A stretch of DNA of 64,000 nucleotides from assembly GCA_037954325.1 (NCBI GenBank), contig JBBMNZ010000026.1, positions 3,296,501 to 3,360,500 of the forward strand, read 5' to 3'. Made by a program: the position numbers and the translations under genes. Positions 1 through 11,600 of the stretch are shown one piece after another. Position 1 is the stretch's first letter, and every line of letters begins with the position of its first letter. The stretch is from Fistularia commersonii (taxonomy: Eukaryota > Chordata > Actinopteri > Syngnathiformes > Fistulariidae). The notes under the pieces are model-generated. The model was not told the origin of the DNA. It made no database searches and worked only from the letters and a program-made list of their open reading frames with translations.

Positions 1-1330
1 TCTTGGTTCTGCTCCAGAGTCGCTGTGTATTTCCTACCGGCATGTTACATTTCCCCGGCACCCCGGATGAATTTAAAACGTGTTGATTAAATTAAACTCT
101 GCTATTAAACGTAGTCTGGAGAATAATGGATGTTAACTGGCCCCAGGGCTGCACAGGAATACACGCAACGGAAAACCACAAGGCACTAATTTTAGCGGAT
201 TTTTGTAAATCATTTCGGCTTGCATGGGATATTTATTCTCAGATTAATTAGATTTATACCTGCACTGAGTACGATCACACAACAAGCAGCTTCCACTATA
301 AATTCTATAAATTCCAGCATATAAGAACTGCGGCTTTGATAATGATGTGGTTCATATATGGATTTTTATCGGGTAATCACGGTAGCTTTCTTCCGGCAAC
401 ACCGTCAATGTGGACAAATGTTTTGGCAAAAACCACTCGCATTTACGATAATTCTTCATGAAAAAGATGCGCAGAAATGCGTTTTTTGAGTTGAAAGCGA
501 TCGGTCTGGCTGTTGAAGAAGGAAATAGAGCCACTGCGCGTAAGTTCAGCATCTGTTCCGAAAAAAAACCCATTTGTGTTATGTTTCGGTAGCTTTAGAT
601 GTTACCGTCATTTATTTCATAAAGTTTTCCAAAAAATCTTCCTTGCTGCATTAATATCGGGGGGGCGACAAGTGCGGCTTATTTATGTACAATTTCTTTT
701 TAGAATTAGGAGGGGCAGCTTATATAAAAGTGCACTCTATCGTCCTAAATTTACGGTATATATGTGGGAAAATTAAGAAACCAGAGGGGGCATTTTGCCC
801 CATTGTTTTTAGCTTGTTTTTGGGTTTTTGAGTCCCCAGGGCAGCGTTTCTGGTCCATTGTTGATCACATTTACATAACTAGCACGGCGATGGCTTGTAT
901 ATCCTTTGTACCGGTGGTTGTAGATGTTACCGTCATTTATTTAGTTTAAAAGTTTTCAAAAAAATCTTTCTTGTACCATCTTGCTGTGTTAATATCTAAT
1001 GTATTTATGTACAATTTCCTTTTTCTTTTAAAAATTAATAGGTGCGGTCTGTACAGCTTCCTGAATTTAGGGTAACAAAGAAACAGGAAAAGGGAGAAAT
1101 GAAATAACCAGTTGTTTTGATGAATACGTGCAACCATTTATTCAACGCGTCATGAGGAAATCACTCCTGCTGGCAGCCATCAGACTGTAACTCCACACTC
1201 GGCGTCAGGTGGCTGCCGGTGGACTCATTGTGTGCAATAATTCTCATTAATTCCATTTTCTTCTGTGCAAGAAATGTTTTACTGTACAACAAACCCCTAC
1301 TTTTACACAATTTACCACATGCAATCATAT
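1..1330. other. AT-rich non-coding DNA, no gene seen
   Basis: No frame here resembles a known protein and no splice-bounded exon stands out. The first 350 bases are complex, with TAATTA-type motifs near 240-260, and look unlike any repeat I recognise. The rest is AT-rich and contains the direct duplication listed separately. I infer intergenic or intronic DNA. Confidence 0.6.
598..1058. repeat. diverged direct duplication, two ~140-base units
   Basis: Bases 598-735 and 921-1058 share the order: GATGTTACCGTCATTTATTT, AAGTTTTC.AAAAAATCTT, TTGCTG..TTAATATC, TTATGTACAATTTC, then TTTTAGAATTA or TTTTAAAAATTA, and finally GTGCGGCT-like sequence. The same GATGTTACCG..ATTTATTT block recurs at about 10227 inside a MITE, so both units are probably fragments of that older element rather than a simple tandem duplication. 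Confidence 0.55.
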
Positions 1331-1339
1331 ACATGTGCT

Positions 1340-1740
1340 TGTGCATACATGTATATGTTACATATATTTTTTACATACCTTTCATTTTTTTTTCTTTTTA
1401 TTTCATATCTTTCGATCTTTACTGTTCTTTTTATTTTATTTTTATTATTCGCTTTTTTTTTTTTTTTTTTCATATAGTTCTATTTTGATTCTTCCCCATT
1501 TGACTCTGCAGCAGGAGCTGCTTTCAACAATCCCCCTGGGGGATCAATAAAGTATTCTGATTCTTATTATTCTTTCAATTATTATGATATTGGTTCTTTT
1601 TAAGCCCCTACAGTCAATATTTGTACACGCTCTTAGTTGTAAAAACATACATTTAAAAATGGGGATTTTTTTTTTCGCTTTCAACGAAAAGCAATATGCT
1701 CCCCTGGGGGATCAATAAAGTATTCTGATTCGATTCTGAT
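1340..1740 (+). repeat. retroposon-like 3' tail repeat (copy A of inverted pair)
   Basis: Pyrimidine-rich sequence leads into two successive copies (about 1530-1562 and 1701-1733) of a tail containing CCCCTGGGGGATCAATAAAG followed by TATTCTGATTC. The tail holds a small palindrome, an AATAAA signal and a short simple repeat, which is the usual 3' end of fish non-LTR retroposons. An inverted homologue lies at 6595-7040. No ORF survives; the open frames here are pyrimidine-tract artefacts. Family assignment beyond non-LTR-like is not possible by eye. Confidence 0.6.
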
Positions 1741-1906
1741 CGGAACGATTTAGGGTCTCCAACGCACCTCTTGCATGTTTATAGATCGCGGGAGGAACCC
1801 GGAGAACCCGGAGGAAGATCGCACAGAAAGACCCCCCTCCTTTTGTAATCCAAGCTTCTTGCTGCGAGGCGGAGCCGCTAACCGCTGCGCCGCCGCCGTC
1901 TCGACA
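1741..1906. repeat. fish dispersed repeat fragment (gcgctaaccgctgcgcc type)
   Basis: It contains, in order, a TTGCATGTTT..GGGAGGAACCCGGAGAACCCGG-like core split by divergence, GCACAGAAAG, CTTCTTGCTGCGAGGC and GCTAACCGCTGCGCCGCC. This is a very abundant dispersed repeat in teleost genomes. Related copies lie at 18370-18545, 34545-34715, 41000-41250, 44925-45180 and, more diverged, 16885-17000, 48640-48815 and 57331-57440. Confidence 0.6.
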
Positions 1907-3399
1907 AACAATTATAATTCATAAATCAGGATTCATGCCAAAAAACAGGTCCACCTTCGGAAATTACAAAAGCAGACCGGGAGAAGCGGCTCACCATCTC
2001 TTAGAAACGGCGGTGGTGAAGATTGACGGCAGCCCTGTTATTCCATCTGCCCAGAGGATTTATCCGGGCAGGGTCAAGCAAAACATGACTGCTTGTTGCA
2101 CTTTGTCTTATTTTCACTGATGCAGCAGTGAGAGGAGGGGGAAAAAAAAAGTGATGTGTCTGCAGGGAGACTCGGAGCAGGGCGTTATTGTGGCCTACTT
2201 TCATCCTTCCCCTCCAGAATTCCCCACCTGTCTATATGCATCTGCATCATTTGATACACACTGACTCCAGGCTCAGCTGTTTCCTACTGTAGAAGACGTT
2301 TACGAGACCGCTGGGTTTTGCAATCCAAAGGAGCGTGAAAAATATCTTTTTACATTTTAGATTCAATCCGTTGCCGCGCGCGTGTTCCCGTATGCTCGAA
2401 CCGTCCACTGCGACACGGTAGATACCATCCAGATGTCCGCGATTATGTTTGTTCGGTAGTCAGGCTGACAGCGAGGGCGAAAACACGAAAAGTCCCTTTT
2501 GGAGTCTCCAAACTGGTTTTAAGGGCGGGGAGAGGAAGACTTTTACGCTATTATTCATCATCCTTGCTATTAGGGAAGCGTAATGGCGAGCTGTGGCTTT
2601 GGCCTCATCTGTTTTGCACCGCGCCGTCCTCACACTGTGGACGCTCCAAAGTGTTTTCAGGGCAGTGTAATCTCGCCGGCATACAAGCCCATTTATCTTC
2701 TCCGGTCTTCTGTCATACACACCCACTTTTAGGACTTCTGTTGCGTGCAAATGGGATACTAATGTGTAAGTAATGGAAAGAAAGGGAGCTAGTTTGATCT
2801 CCGTCGCGAAAGGCTTGTGTATATTTTGCATAGGAATTACGAATTTCGTTGTCAGATTTAATGTATTTAGCGATAATCATGTACACACCCTTAATGTTCA
2901 GTGTTTTTGGAGCTCGGCGGTAAAAAAACATGGCGGGAAACTTTGACAGTGATCTGCACTTTCTGGTATATTTCCCCTGAGTCGCTATCTAATGAAACTG
3001 CGAATCCATTCATCTTATTAAATCAGTCCTCCTCCTTTGGTTTTGGGGTAGCCCCTCTGAGCAAACAGGAAACTGGGTCACACTCCGGAATTTTGTTTCG
3101 AATCGATCGACGCTTCTGCCGTATTTACCGAGGTATTTATATAGTGCTTGTGAATAAATGAGAAGATGAGAATAGCTTTCTCTCGGCGACGTCGCGGCCG
3201 ACATTTACTTTCTCCGTTTCGCGTTTTTACCCAAAGTCCATTGCGCGGACTCCGATCTCACAAACAGTGAATCTGACGGTAAATCATCTTTTTTGTGAAA
3301 AAAACGCCCACATACTTCCCACGGCAGGAAATGAGGCGGCCATTAAATGCACGGCGTCACGTGGCGGGAGATTTCTTCTCCTTGGTAATACGACGTTGT
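1907..3399. other. non-coding unique DNA
   Basis: Complex sequence of mixed base composition without a recognisable gene. Short open frames on both strands have no family resemblance and no supporting splice context. No repeat family was recognised. Confidence 0.5.
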
Positions 3400-4030
3400 C
3401 CCCTTCTTCTTGGTTGATCGCGATCTACCAGTCGATCACAAACGTAATACTGGTAGATCGCAGAAAATAGACGTTGGCCTATCATCCATCCCGTCACTTG
3501 ACTGATACACAGGGCAGCCAGTCAGATGACATGTTTCTGACGCTGAGGTCACCGGGTGTCAACAAACAACAGCGCGAAGTGAAGCAAAATGAACAAGCTA
3601 GTCGGCAAGTTACCTCCAATTTCTTTTTCTCTTAAACTTACGAAAGGGTATAAAATGAGTGGGGTAGCTGGACCAAGTAAGAAGACAAAAACGTCGGTGG
3701 AATTTTTTTTTTCACAATCACATTCTCAAAGTGCGTTTGCCTCATCTGCCGATCGACCGTCGCAATACCGAAGAAGGGTAATGCGGAGCGGCATTTTCGG
3801 ACCGTTCGTGGAAAATACGACACGGACATCCCGCCGAAAAGCGAGCTGAGAAAGAGAAAGGTGAAGGGACTTAAATCCCAGTTGTCCGGACAAAATCTTT
3901 CAAAAGCGGAAGCCGCGACCGAAGCATCATTCTGGGCGAGTCACGTCATCGTTGATAAGGCAGCTACTGTCCGGACGATTCATCCCTGACTGATTCAATT
4001 CGGTGCACGTCATCACAGTGAACTTAGGTA
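3400..4030 (+). pseudogene. hAT transposon remnant with BED-type N-terminal transposase fragment
   Basis: The block starts with hAT subterminal sequence containing GATCGCGATCTACCAG and GGTAGATCGC. An ATG at 3655 opens a short frame reading MSGVAGPSKKTKT. After a frame change near the T-run at about 3704-3712, another frame reads GNAERHFRTV from 3777 and then PPKSELRKRKVKGLKSQLSG to about 3890. This matches the N-terminal zinc-finger (BED-like) region and following linker of hAT transposases of the SCAND3/GTF2IRD2-like group. It is truncated, frameshifted and not functional. The same family appears in reverse at 10838-11600. Confidence 0.75.
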
Positions 4031-4149
4031 ACGACAAAAAAAGTACATCGTTTTTCGAGTTGTGCAATATCGGCTCTTGCGGTTATGCAAAGGTAGAACA
4101 ACATACATTGTACATATAAAGAATCCTAAAGTTTTTATTTCTTCTTCTT

Positions 4150-4440
4150 TCCCCGGTCACACTTGAGCATCCTGTGCCCCCCATGGCTTTCGGCGGTACT
4201 GCTCCGTTTGCTGCATTTAATAATTCATCCTTTATTAAATCTGCAATTAACCCATGAGCAGTAGGCTGCTGTTGGACAAGGGTTGCAGTTAGGGGTTCAG
4301 CGACTTGCTCAACAACGCTTCAAAATACTAGGAGGAGCCTGGAATCAAACCAGGGATGTTCGGTGGGGCGATTGGTGATGGGTAAATATATATATATAAT
4401 AGGGCGGCACGGTGGCGTAGAAACGTACGGCCTAATTTGA
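4150..4440 (-). repeat. fish dispersed repeat fragments
   Basis: The segment has CCTTTATTAAATCTGCAATT, AACCCATGAGCAGTAGGCTG, GGTTGCAGTTAGGGGTTCAG and TTGCTCAACAAC. It is homologous to 16655-16820 and, in the other orientation, to 16990-17125 and 54135-54345. A short GGGCGGCACGGTGGCGTAG piece follows at about 4400, typical of another abundant fish repeat. No coding remains are visible. Confidence 0.6.
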
Positions 4441-5710
4441 TGTCAAGGGGGCCGGACCAGTAAAATCATTACCTAGATGTAACAGTAAGTCCAAATTTTT
4501 CCTTTGTTTTAGTGTAAAGGAGGTATACAGGTCAATTCTGAAAATCTTTATATGTAATGAATTGCTCCTCTAAAAAAATGCACGATGAATTAGTATCAAA
4601 AGGGAATATTAAAAAAGAATTGATGAAATTACACCCTGAAAATATTGTTGAGGTAAAAGAGAAAATCATTGTGGGAAAATTTGCCTAAAGAATTTATTAG
4701 AAAATTGATTGGTAGCATGTATAAGAGGAGGTAAAATGTTTACAGTGCTAATGGTGGCTATTCTGGTTATTAAATCAATCTTTAATTCTGCACGTTTTTT
4801 ACTTGCTATCGTTTCTGTGCTTTTTTTTTTTTTTTTTATAGAAATAAGATTTTTCATCAAAAAATCATTTTGTTTTCAAATTTTGAGGCAAAAAATACAT
4901 TGCAAAGTTACTTTTTATTTTTTTACTTGCCCGTTATTTTTATTTTGAAACCCACGCCGTCCCCGCCCTGATCCGACCCTGCTTTGGATGTTCACGTTTG
5001 CACGGTGAAAGTATTTGGTGAATGGATGAGACTTTGACTGCAGGTTTTTTTTCCCCAAAAGTACCCAGAACACCGAAGTGAAGAGCCTTGTTTTCAAAGA
5101 GCTACAAAAGAGGCTGTTTCCCGCCGCAACCTGCAGCCTGAAGCTCAAAGAGGACTGTAAAAAATCAGATCGATACAAAGTACTACTTCTCTCAAAGGTA
5201 AAATGATACTGATTCATATTACAGGCTGGATTGGATCTTCTTTCTTAGCGAGAGCCTGCTCTTCAAGAACAAAAAAAAACAAAAAAAATTTCATCTGAGC
5301 ATTGTCTGGTGGATGAAACTTCCCTTTTTTGCATCTGGAGAATTTTTCCTTAAAGGCAAAATTAGCATTTTTAGCTCCGTGTGATGTTGAAAAATATCAC
5401 ATATCAGCCCAAAACCTCACCCGGTGTCACCTTCATCTCGACCCATACTCCCAAAGTTACCTGCGAAAATACAAGAATCATGCAAGAATACGACACTCGT
5501 CTGGTCAAGAAGCACGAGACGGCAGATTCACATCTGAAACTAAACTCTGCCCGCGTCTTCAGCTGGATGCGAAGCATTCTGACAAATATTGGATCTAAAA
5601 GAGGATCTGCAAAACATCAAAAAATGGCAACTGAGTGCAAAACTTGACAGCAGACAGGCTCGGCCTCCTTCCACACAAATCAGACCGTTGTGTATTCTTC
5701 ATTTTTGACA
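4441..5710. other. AT-rich non-coding DNA
   Basis: Homopolymer runs (T-run at about 4820, A-runs at about 5270) and AT-rich unique sequence. No protein similarity is recognised in any frame. Confidence 0.5.
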
Positions 5711-5714
5711 GCGC

Positions 5715-5739
5715 AAACACACATACACACACAAATTCA

Positions 5740-5804
<65 letters not shown>

Positions 5805-5811
5805 ACACACA
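5715..5811. repeat. (AC)n microsatellite
   Basis: About 95 bases of nearly perfect CA dinucleotide repeat with a few interruptions at both ends. Open frames of alternating Thr/His or Cys/Val on either strand are by-products of the repeat. Confidence 0.95.
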
Positions 5812-5926
5812 GAAATTAGTTGGGTAGGATTTTTTTAGCTCACATGAAATGTGGAAATCTCTTTCCCTCACTGGTCTGATGGATAGCTTCTGGTTTTTTT
5901 AGTGTCGACTGTGAACGTCACGAGGC

Positions 5927-5953
5927 AGCTGTGTGTGTGTGTGTGTGTGTGTA
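5927..5953. repeat. (GT)n microsatellite
   Basis: Short GT tract about 120 bases downstream of the long AC tract, in complementary sense, so the two could pair in single-stranded DNA. Confidence 0.9.
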
Positions 5954-6594
5954 TGCTTTGAGGTGTTGCTGCAAACAGCAGCTTTGGCCGGTGTGCCGAG
6001 AACGCACGCTGTGCCGGTTTGTATAATTTAAATGTACAAAAGCTACATGTCATTACACCCGTGCTGTATTTTAAAGCTCAAAAATTGACGGAAATGGGGT
6101 GGAAGAACTGAAACGCGCCTCCTCCCGCGAAAAAATAGATCTCAGTGAGCTGTAATTCCACTCCGATTGAAACCGTAGCTGTGTTCATCTTGGGTTTTAT
6201 GTGTGAATCTGTCACTCACAAACTGAAGTGGATGCGAGCCAGACCGTCCATATTTGTACGCCGCCACAAACCGGGGGCTGGCGGAGATGCGACGCTTTCA
6301 GGGGCCGCGGACGACTGACAGGGAGAGAAGACACGAAATGAAAGGGAAAGTACATTGGATTTAAATCTGAAAGTGTCAAAAGTGTTGCTAAGAACAACGC
6401 TTCTATAGCCAGTTAAATCAGCGTTAAATCATTAACGCGTGATCCCCATCTCTCCGAAAGAGACAGAAACAACAGCGAGATTAATGAGCATTCACAGCCT
6501 AAGAAAAGATATTCCTTTATTATTCCCCCATAGAATTCACAAGTGCCGACGAAGATAGAACAATTGAGAGCTATGGACGTTTATTAACGCGCAC
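5954..6594. other. non-coding unique DNA
   Basis: Nothing recognisable as a gene or repeat; ordinary complexity. Confidence 0.45.
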
Positions 6595-7040
6595 AGAAAC
6601 TGTTGGCTGTTCCGTGACGGTACCGTGACGGGAAAAATAGCTACCGTCCATGAATGTGCAAAGTATTGTTGCAGTGACTGGAGTGTGCAGAAAAAAAAAA
6701 ATCTCAATCTTTAAATGTATGTTTTTACAACTAAGAATGTGCAAAAATATTGACTGTAAGGGCTTAAAAAAACCCAATATCATAATAATTGAAAGAATAA
6801 TCAGAATCAGAATCAGAATACTTTATTGATCCCCCAGGGGGATTGTTGAAAGCGGGTCCTGCTACCGAGTGAAATGGGAAAGAATTAAAATAGAACTGTA
6901 TATAAAAATAAAGAATAGAAATAAAGAATCAAAATAGCGAATAAAGATAAAATAAAAAGAACAGTAAAGATCAAAAGAAAGAAATGAAAATAAAGGAAAG
7001 GTATGTTAAAATATAGAAAAATATATGTAACGTATATGAC
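6595..7040 (-). repeat. retroposon-like 3' tail repeat (copy B of inverted pair)
   Basis: It reads, on the plus strand, GAATACTTTATTGATCCCCC then AGGGGGATTG at about 6815-6845, preceded by TTACAACTAAGAATGTGCAA and TTGACTGTAAGGGCTTAAAA. These are the reverse complement of landmarks at 1563-1690. Beyond the tail, A-rich sequence corresponds to the T-rich sequence of copy A. No ORF is preserved. Confidence 0.65.
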
Positions 7041-7074
7041 ATACAATACATACCATATGGACTCTTGTTGAAAT

Positions 7075-7232
7075 CTTCTCATCGTAGCAACTGGACTTGA
7101 ATTTCTTCAGAACTGAGGAAGCCTCTTGGATGAGGGGTGAAACGTCCTCAAGTGAAGAAATTCAAGTCCAGCTGCCACGACGAGAAGATTTCGACAAGAA
7201 TCCACCGCGATCTGGATGACTGAGAACCTCCA
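7075..7232. repeat. dispersed repeat with internal inverted repeat, copy 1
   Basis: Arms CTTGAATTTCTTCA (from about 7095) and TGAAGAAATTCAAG (from about 7155) are exact reverse complements separated by a spacer containing GATGAGGGGTGAAACGTCC. The repeat then runs through GAGAAGATTTCGACAAGAAT and GATGACTGAGAACCTCCAC. Other copies lie at 27350-27440, 35618-35692 and 36618-36762. The class is not identified. Confidence 0.75.
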
Positions 7233-7839
7233 CCGACACAATATGGACTTTATATTCACATTGTAAAGTGATTGCATAGAAGGTATTATACATTCCTGAG
7301 GTGACGGTTATTGGTTGCATTGGGTGGGAAGCGTTTTTATCAGTTATAAAGTGCTGAGAGCGGTGCTGGTTGTACAATCAGGAGGCTCCTTACGACATTT
7401 TCGGATGTTTCCGTCGGTCACCGAAGGAGCTGCCCCGGTGTCCTGCAGAATTGTATTTCTTTCTTTGCGCGGTTCCTTTAGGCGGGTTAACACCTGATGA
7501 TTTTCACGGACCAAAAACTGAAAGTTGGAAGGAAATTTAAGGAAAGTTGGAAGGAGTTTCACCAGAGCCGAAGGGCGTTCCCATCGTCTCGGTCATATAG
7601 TAGGTGGGAATCTGATCCTAATCTTTGACTTATGATATTATCAAACGTATTTCGATCCTCACGGTGACGTAACACAATCAACAACCAATAGATGATCAAC
7701 AACACCGGAAACAGGAAATCCGGTAGACTAGAGCATTAGAGTATCATCTCTATAATGTAGGTTGTTTTTTTTTTTTTGCACTGCACAGAGCAGCAGATAT
7801 GAAGTGCAGAGAACAAACCCTCAGGAGACGCCACGGAAA
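7233..7839. other. non-coding unique DNA
   Basis: No gene or known repeat recognised. Confidence 0.45.
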
Positions 7840-8270
7840 AATATTTAACAGGGATACAAACGAAAGCTATGATAAGGAAATGGCTACGGTTGGAGACGAG
7901 GAAAGACCGGCATGTTTGCTGTGACTTGCAGTATCATGCTTCAAACCCCGCGTCGAAAAGCAGTGCACTGCAAAACGTGCTCATATTCATGAATCCTGCC
8001 ATTAATCCTGATAAATAAAAATAAACACAAATTGTTTTATTCATTTTTGTTTTATATAGTGTGCTCCTGAGTTAATGTTGCAGATCAATTTGAATTTATT
8101 ATTATTTTTATTTATTTCACTGTGTTTTTCAGTATCAAATGGTTCCGTCGGTCAAAAGATGTTTATAGTTTAAATACTAGGCAAATTGATGCACTTTAAA
8201 TCTTTTCTGTTTACAGACTAAAAAAACAATGTCAAAAAAATTATTCATTGTTGCAAGTTGATTCAGATTT
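7840..8270 (+). repeat. unclassified dispersed repeat, copy 1
   Basis: Landmarks GAGACGAGGAAAGACCGGC, ATGCTTCAAACCCCGCGTCG, GCAGTGCACTGCAAAACGTG, GTATCAAATGGTTCCGTCGG and GTCAAAAGATGTTTATAG have inverted counterparts at 14935-15620. The copies are old and full of indels. The GC-richer left part could be the end of a decayed coding region, but I cannot assign it to a family. Confidence 0.6.
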
Positions 8271-9520
8271 CTTTCTTTTTAATGGTAATAAGCATACAGT
8301 GTTGTGCAGAGGACGTCCCGATCAGTAAAATGTCAACCCTCGGACGTATCATTGCCGAGTGGAAAAAGAAAAGCGCTGGCGTGAAATAGCGGAGGCTCTG
8401 CAGATATCTGAGGAAAACATTGCATGGTGGGAAAAAATTGCTGAAAAATCTAGTTGTAGTTTTGAAATTGGCAAGGGAAGGGGCTAACTTCGAATTCTGT
8501 GCTGCTGTATCTTGTAGAATCACTGCTTCTGCTGTGTGCAAACTGTCTTTACTTGTCATACCAAGGTTTCTGCAAGGCTAGCTTCAAAATAATGCCTAAA
8601 ATAGCAGTTAGCTGCTCAGTACACATGTTCTTAAGTGGATAAACCTTTTTTTGGGCAGACGGAAAAACTTTATTTGTCCCCGAAGGGTAATTGGGGTTCA
8701 CATGGGGCAGGAGCATCGAATTTGTAAACATGTGAACATCTAGAGCGAGTTGAAAAAAAAATTAGAAGAAAAAAATTGTATTTTATTTATAATTTCAAAT
8801 AATTATAATTATTTTAGAGCAGACCAAGGCGGTGCGCTCCGTGCAGCTCCACATGCACGGGCGAAATCGGGTCGATTTTGACGTTTGAAATGATAATGGC
8901 GCAAAATGGAGCCTGGCCAATGCCGGCTTTGTTGAGCAGATGATGAGTGCTGATTTCAAGGGAGAGAAAAAAGTGATTAATTAAAAAACTGTCATCGGAC
9001 CAACCGAATCACAGTGTCTCATTGTGTGTGGTGCGGAGAATTATCGACGGGCCAGGATGGATACAGAAAACAAGGAGATCAGAAGTCATTTTTGAGGAAA
9101 TATTATTTGAGTATCCGCGGAAAAGAAACTCGAGCCCCGAGAGCTGAACTCTCCTTTGAGTCACCTCACGGTTCGATATCTGACCGGATGCCAATATACG
9201 TATTGTTGTGCCGGCAGAGTCGGCGTGACACATGAGGGATTCGGGGAATATTGTGACTTACCGCTACCGTATTCGGCTGCTGTAATTGCAAACTGATGTT
9301 TTTCTGCAAAGAGAAGACACAGAATAAGCGTGGATACAGTTGCTGTCATGGTTTTTGTGCCCAAAGTGCACGAGGGAAAGACAGACCGATGATTGATCCC
9401 AGAGGGAAATGAATTTGTTACAGCCGCCATGTATATTGTCACATTATTAGGGCAGTATCAGCATAGTAGTGGATAGCATCAACATCTATGTGTGTATATA
9501 TAAATATATGTGTGTGTGTA
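8271..9520. other. non-coding unique DNA
   Basis: A short plus frame at about 8330-8390 (reading RIIAEWKKK) faintly recalls the helix-turn-helix part of Tc1-like transposases but is too short to call. Bases 8800-9000 are complex with TTAATTAA and could be regulatory. No gene is supported. Confidence 0.4.
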
Positions 9521-9870
9521 TATCCTGCTCAAAAAAATAAGAGGAACTACTTAAACAACACAATGTAACTTCAAGTCAATCACACATGTGTGAAATCAAA
9601 CTGTCCACTCAGGAAGCAACACTGATTCATTTTGACTTGTTTTAAGGATGTTACATCAACATTGTGAGTTTTTCCACTTTCTTTTTGAGTGTGACTCCAA
9701 ATCCAGACCTCCATGGGTTCATACTTTTGATTTCCATTGATATTTTTCGTGTGATTTTCTTATCAGTACATTCAACTATGCGAAGAACAAAATATTTGAT
9801 AAGAATATTTCATTCATTCAGATCTAGGGTGTGTATTTTTAGTCTTCCCTTTATTTTTTTTGAGCAGTAA
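9521..9870 (+). mobile_element. Tc1/mariner-type MITE, copy 1
   Basis: The left end CCTGCTCAAAAAAATAAGAG and the right end TTTATTTTTTTTGAGCAG are terminal inverted repeats. Inner landmarks are AAGTCAATCACACATGTGTG, CATTTTGACTTGTTTTAAGG, GTGTGACTCCAAATCCAGAC and CATTCATTCAGATCTAGGG. These are the two ends of a well-known piscine Tc1-like transposon whose transposase has been deleted internally. Copies in the other orientation lie at 25364-25656, 60163-60365 (one end) and 62817-63172. Confidence 0.85.
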
Positions 9871-9892
9871 AAATATGTGTGTGGATATATAA

Positions 9893-10260
9893 TGCAATTT
9901 CTGGACTATAAGCCGCTACTTTTTTCGACGCTAGAGCTTAAACAGTGATGCAGATAATTTATGGATTTTTTGGGGGGCTAAAACATTCAGCCACGTCACC
10001 AATGGACCAATGAAATTACCATGAAATTCGGAGGCAGTTAAATTCTGACACCAAAGAAGACAAATGTAATGGTTTTATTGCGCAGGAGGAAGACCGAGAG
10101 AGCGATCAGCATGAGTAGGACAATGGAATAGAAATGGATGGATGGATGGACTTTTCCATGTTTTTTATTATTTATCGTCATCAGTCGTGTTACAGGCACT
10201 GTTTAGAAAAAAGCATTTCCAGTACGTAATTGTGGATGTTACCGGTATTTATTTGATTAA
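9893..10260 (-). mobile_element. 'ATAAGCCGC' MITE family, diverged copy
   Basis: It begins AATTTCTGGACTATAAGCCG. The far end carries AGCATTTCCAGTACGTAATT and GGATGTTACCGGTATTTATT, the reverse complement of the CCGGTAACGTCAACAAATAC segment in copies at 31845-32060, 32835-33655 and 47183-47750. A (GGAT)n patch at about 10135 interrupts it. No ORF. Confidence 0.6.
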
Positions 10261-10587
10261 TTCTTTTTCATTTATTTAATTAATTTTAATTCATTTTATA
10301 AAATAAATAAAATACGAGATCTCCTTTGCGAAACAAAGATACCCAGCATGGCAAACTCTTGCTCCTACTGTTGTACCCACGGGAGATGTTTTGATTGGTT
10401 CATGGAGAGAAGCGGCTGATCTCCTTGTAGGTTGTGCCAAGCATACATGTCCTGCTCCACTTCGCGGCAGTTGTATTGTATCTCAATGTTTATTTTACGT
10501 TACAATTATCCAAAAGTGTTTAGTGTTCTGTATAAGAGTGTGGGAAGCATAATGCAGTCAATGGCCGGTTGATGATAGTTTGCGGGT

Positions 10588-10700
10588 TAATCATCTTCTT
10601 CTTCTTTGGGCTTTTCCCTCCAGCGGTCGCCACAGCAAACCAACTTTCTTCATCTAACCCTATTCTCTGTATCCTCCTCTCTCACTACGTCCATAAATCT
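10588..10700 (-). mobile_element. RTE-type LINE 3' end fragment
   Basis: CTTCTTCTTCTTTGGGCTTT, CGGTCGCCACAGC and CATCTAACCCTATTCTCTGT are the reverse complement of the 3' end of fish RTE-type LINEs, which finish in GGCGACCCCT followed by AAGAAGAAG. A second copy is at 50810-50885, and related 3' regions in sense orientation occur near 57180-57310. Confidence 0.7.
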
Positions 10701-10734
10701 TCCCCTCTGTAAATACCATCAAAATTTTCACGTC

Positions 10735-10812
10735 TGTACTTCGCAGAAATTCACTTTTCGCGGGGGGATCCTGGACCGTAACTCCCACCAAAAGTGAGGG
10801 CCCACTGTACGC
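10735..10812. mobile_element. fragment of 'tacagtggrccctcgc' MITE family
   Basis: CTTCGCAGAAATTCACTTTT, CGCGGGGGGATCC and AGTGAGGGCCCACTGTAC match the ends of the element at 60438-60741. Only terminal sequence remains. Confidence 0.6.
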
Positions 10813-10837
10813 ATATACAGAATAACATAAGTTAGAA

Positions 10838-11600
10838 CAGGGGTGCCCACATTTTTTGGCCTTGTGAGCTACTTTTCAAATGATCATGTGAAAATGATCT
10901 ACCTCCACTAAAAATGCTGAATATATATTTATTGATATATCTACTGAGCATACTTAATACAATAAATGTATGTAGATCTTGCATAACTGCATGAACCCTT
11001 ATGGCACACTAAAAAAAAAAAAAAAAGAAAAAAAAAAAAGAGTACTTTTTTTGTAAATACCTTATTCTGATGACTTGAATGGAGTCGGCAGCATAGTTGA
11101 AGTTAGCTGTGAGAAAAATGACTGCTGTCCTGCCAGCTGGGATTTTAGTTCCTTCACCTTTCTCCTTCTCAGCTCACTTTTCGGAGAGAAGTCAGTGTCG
11201 TAGTTTTGATGAACGGTCTGTCAACGCCGCTCCACATTTCCCTTTTTCAGTAAAGCAACGGCAGACCGGCAGATGAAGGCGAACGCACTTTGAAAATGAC
11301 ATAGTGAAAAAAAAAATCCACCTCCCATTCCGTATGGAACTGATATGTTTTAGTCTTTTTACTCGGTCCAGCTCCCCCACTCATTTTTATAGCCATAAGT
11401 TTAGAAGACATAAATTGATGGCTAACTCGCTAGCTTGCTAGAACGCGCCGATATGTGCACATATGCAGTGACGCCTGTGACAGACCGGCAGCCAGTCCTG
11501 TGAGAAAATTTCATATTGAGGATGATAGGCTGATGTCTACGTTTTAATGCCGCGCGATCAACCCACGCTAGCTTTGCGATCGACGTATTGGGCACACCTG
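10838..11600 (-). mobile_element. hAT element with BED-finger transposase remnant
   Basis: The ends CAGGGGTGCCCACATTTTTT and CGTATTGGGCACACCTG are inverted repeats of hAT type. On the minus strand, between about 11170 and 11360, a frame reads GRWIFFFTMSFSKCVRLHLP and then EKGKCGAALTDRSSKLRH. This aligns with the BED-like zinc-finger region of SCAND3/GTF2IRD2-like hAT transposases. A second cysteine/histidine pair is degraded and stops follow. Not functional. Subterminal GCGATCAACCCACGC and GCGATCGACG resemble the ends of the remnant at 3400-4030. Confidence 0.75.

Noticed and set aside
8330..8390. Weak helix-turn-helix-like frame (RIIAEWKKK)
   Set aside because: Too short and followed by a stop; no terminal repeats define an element here.
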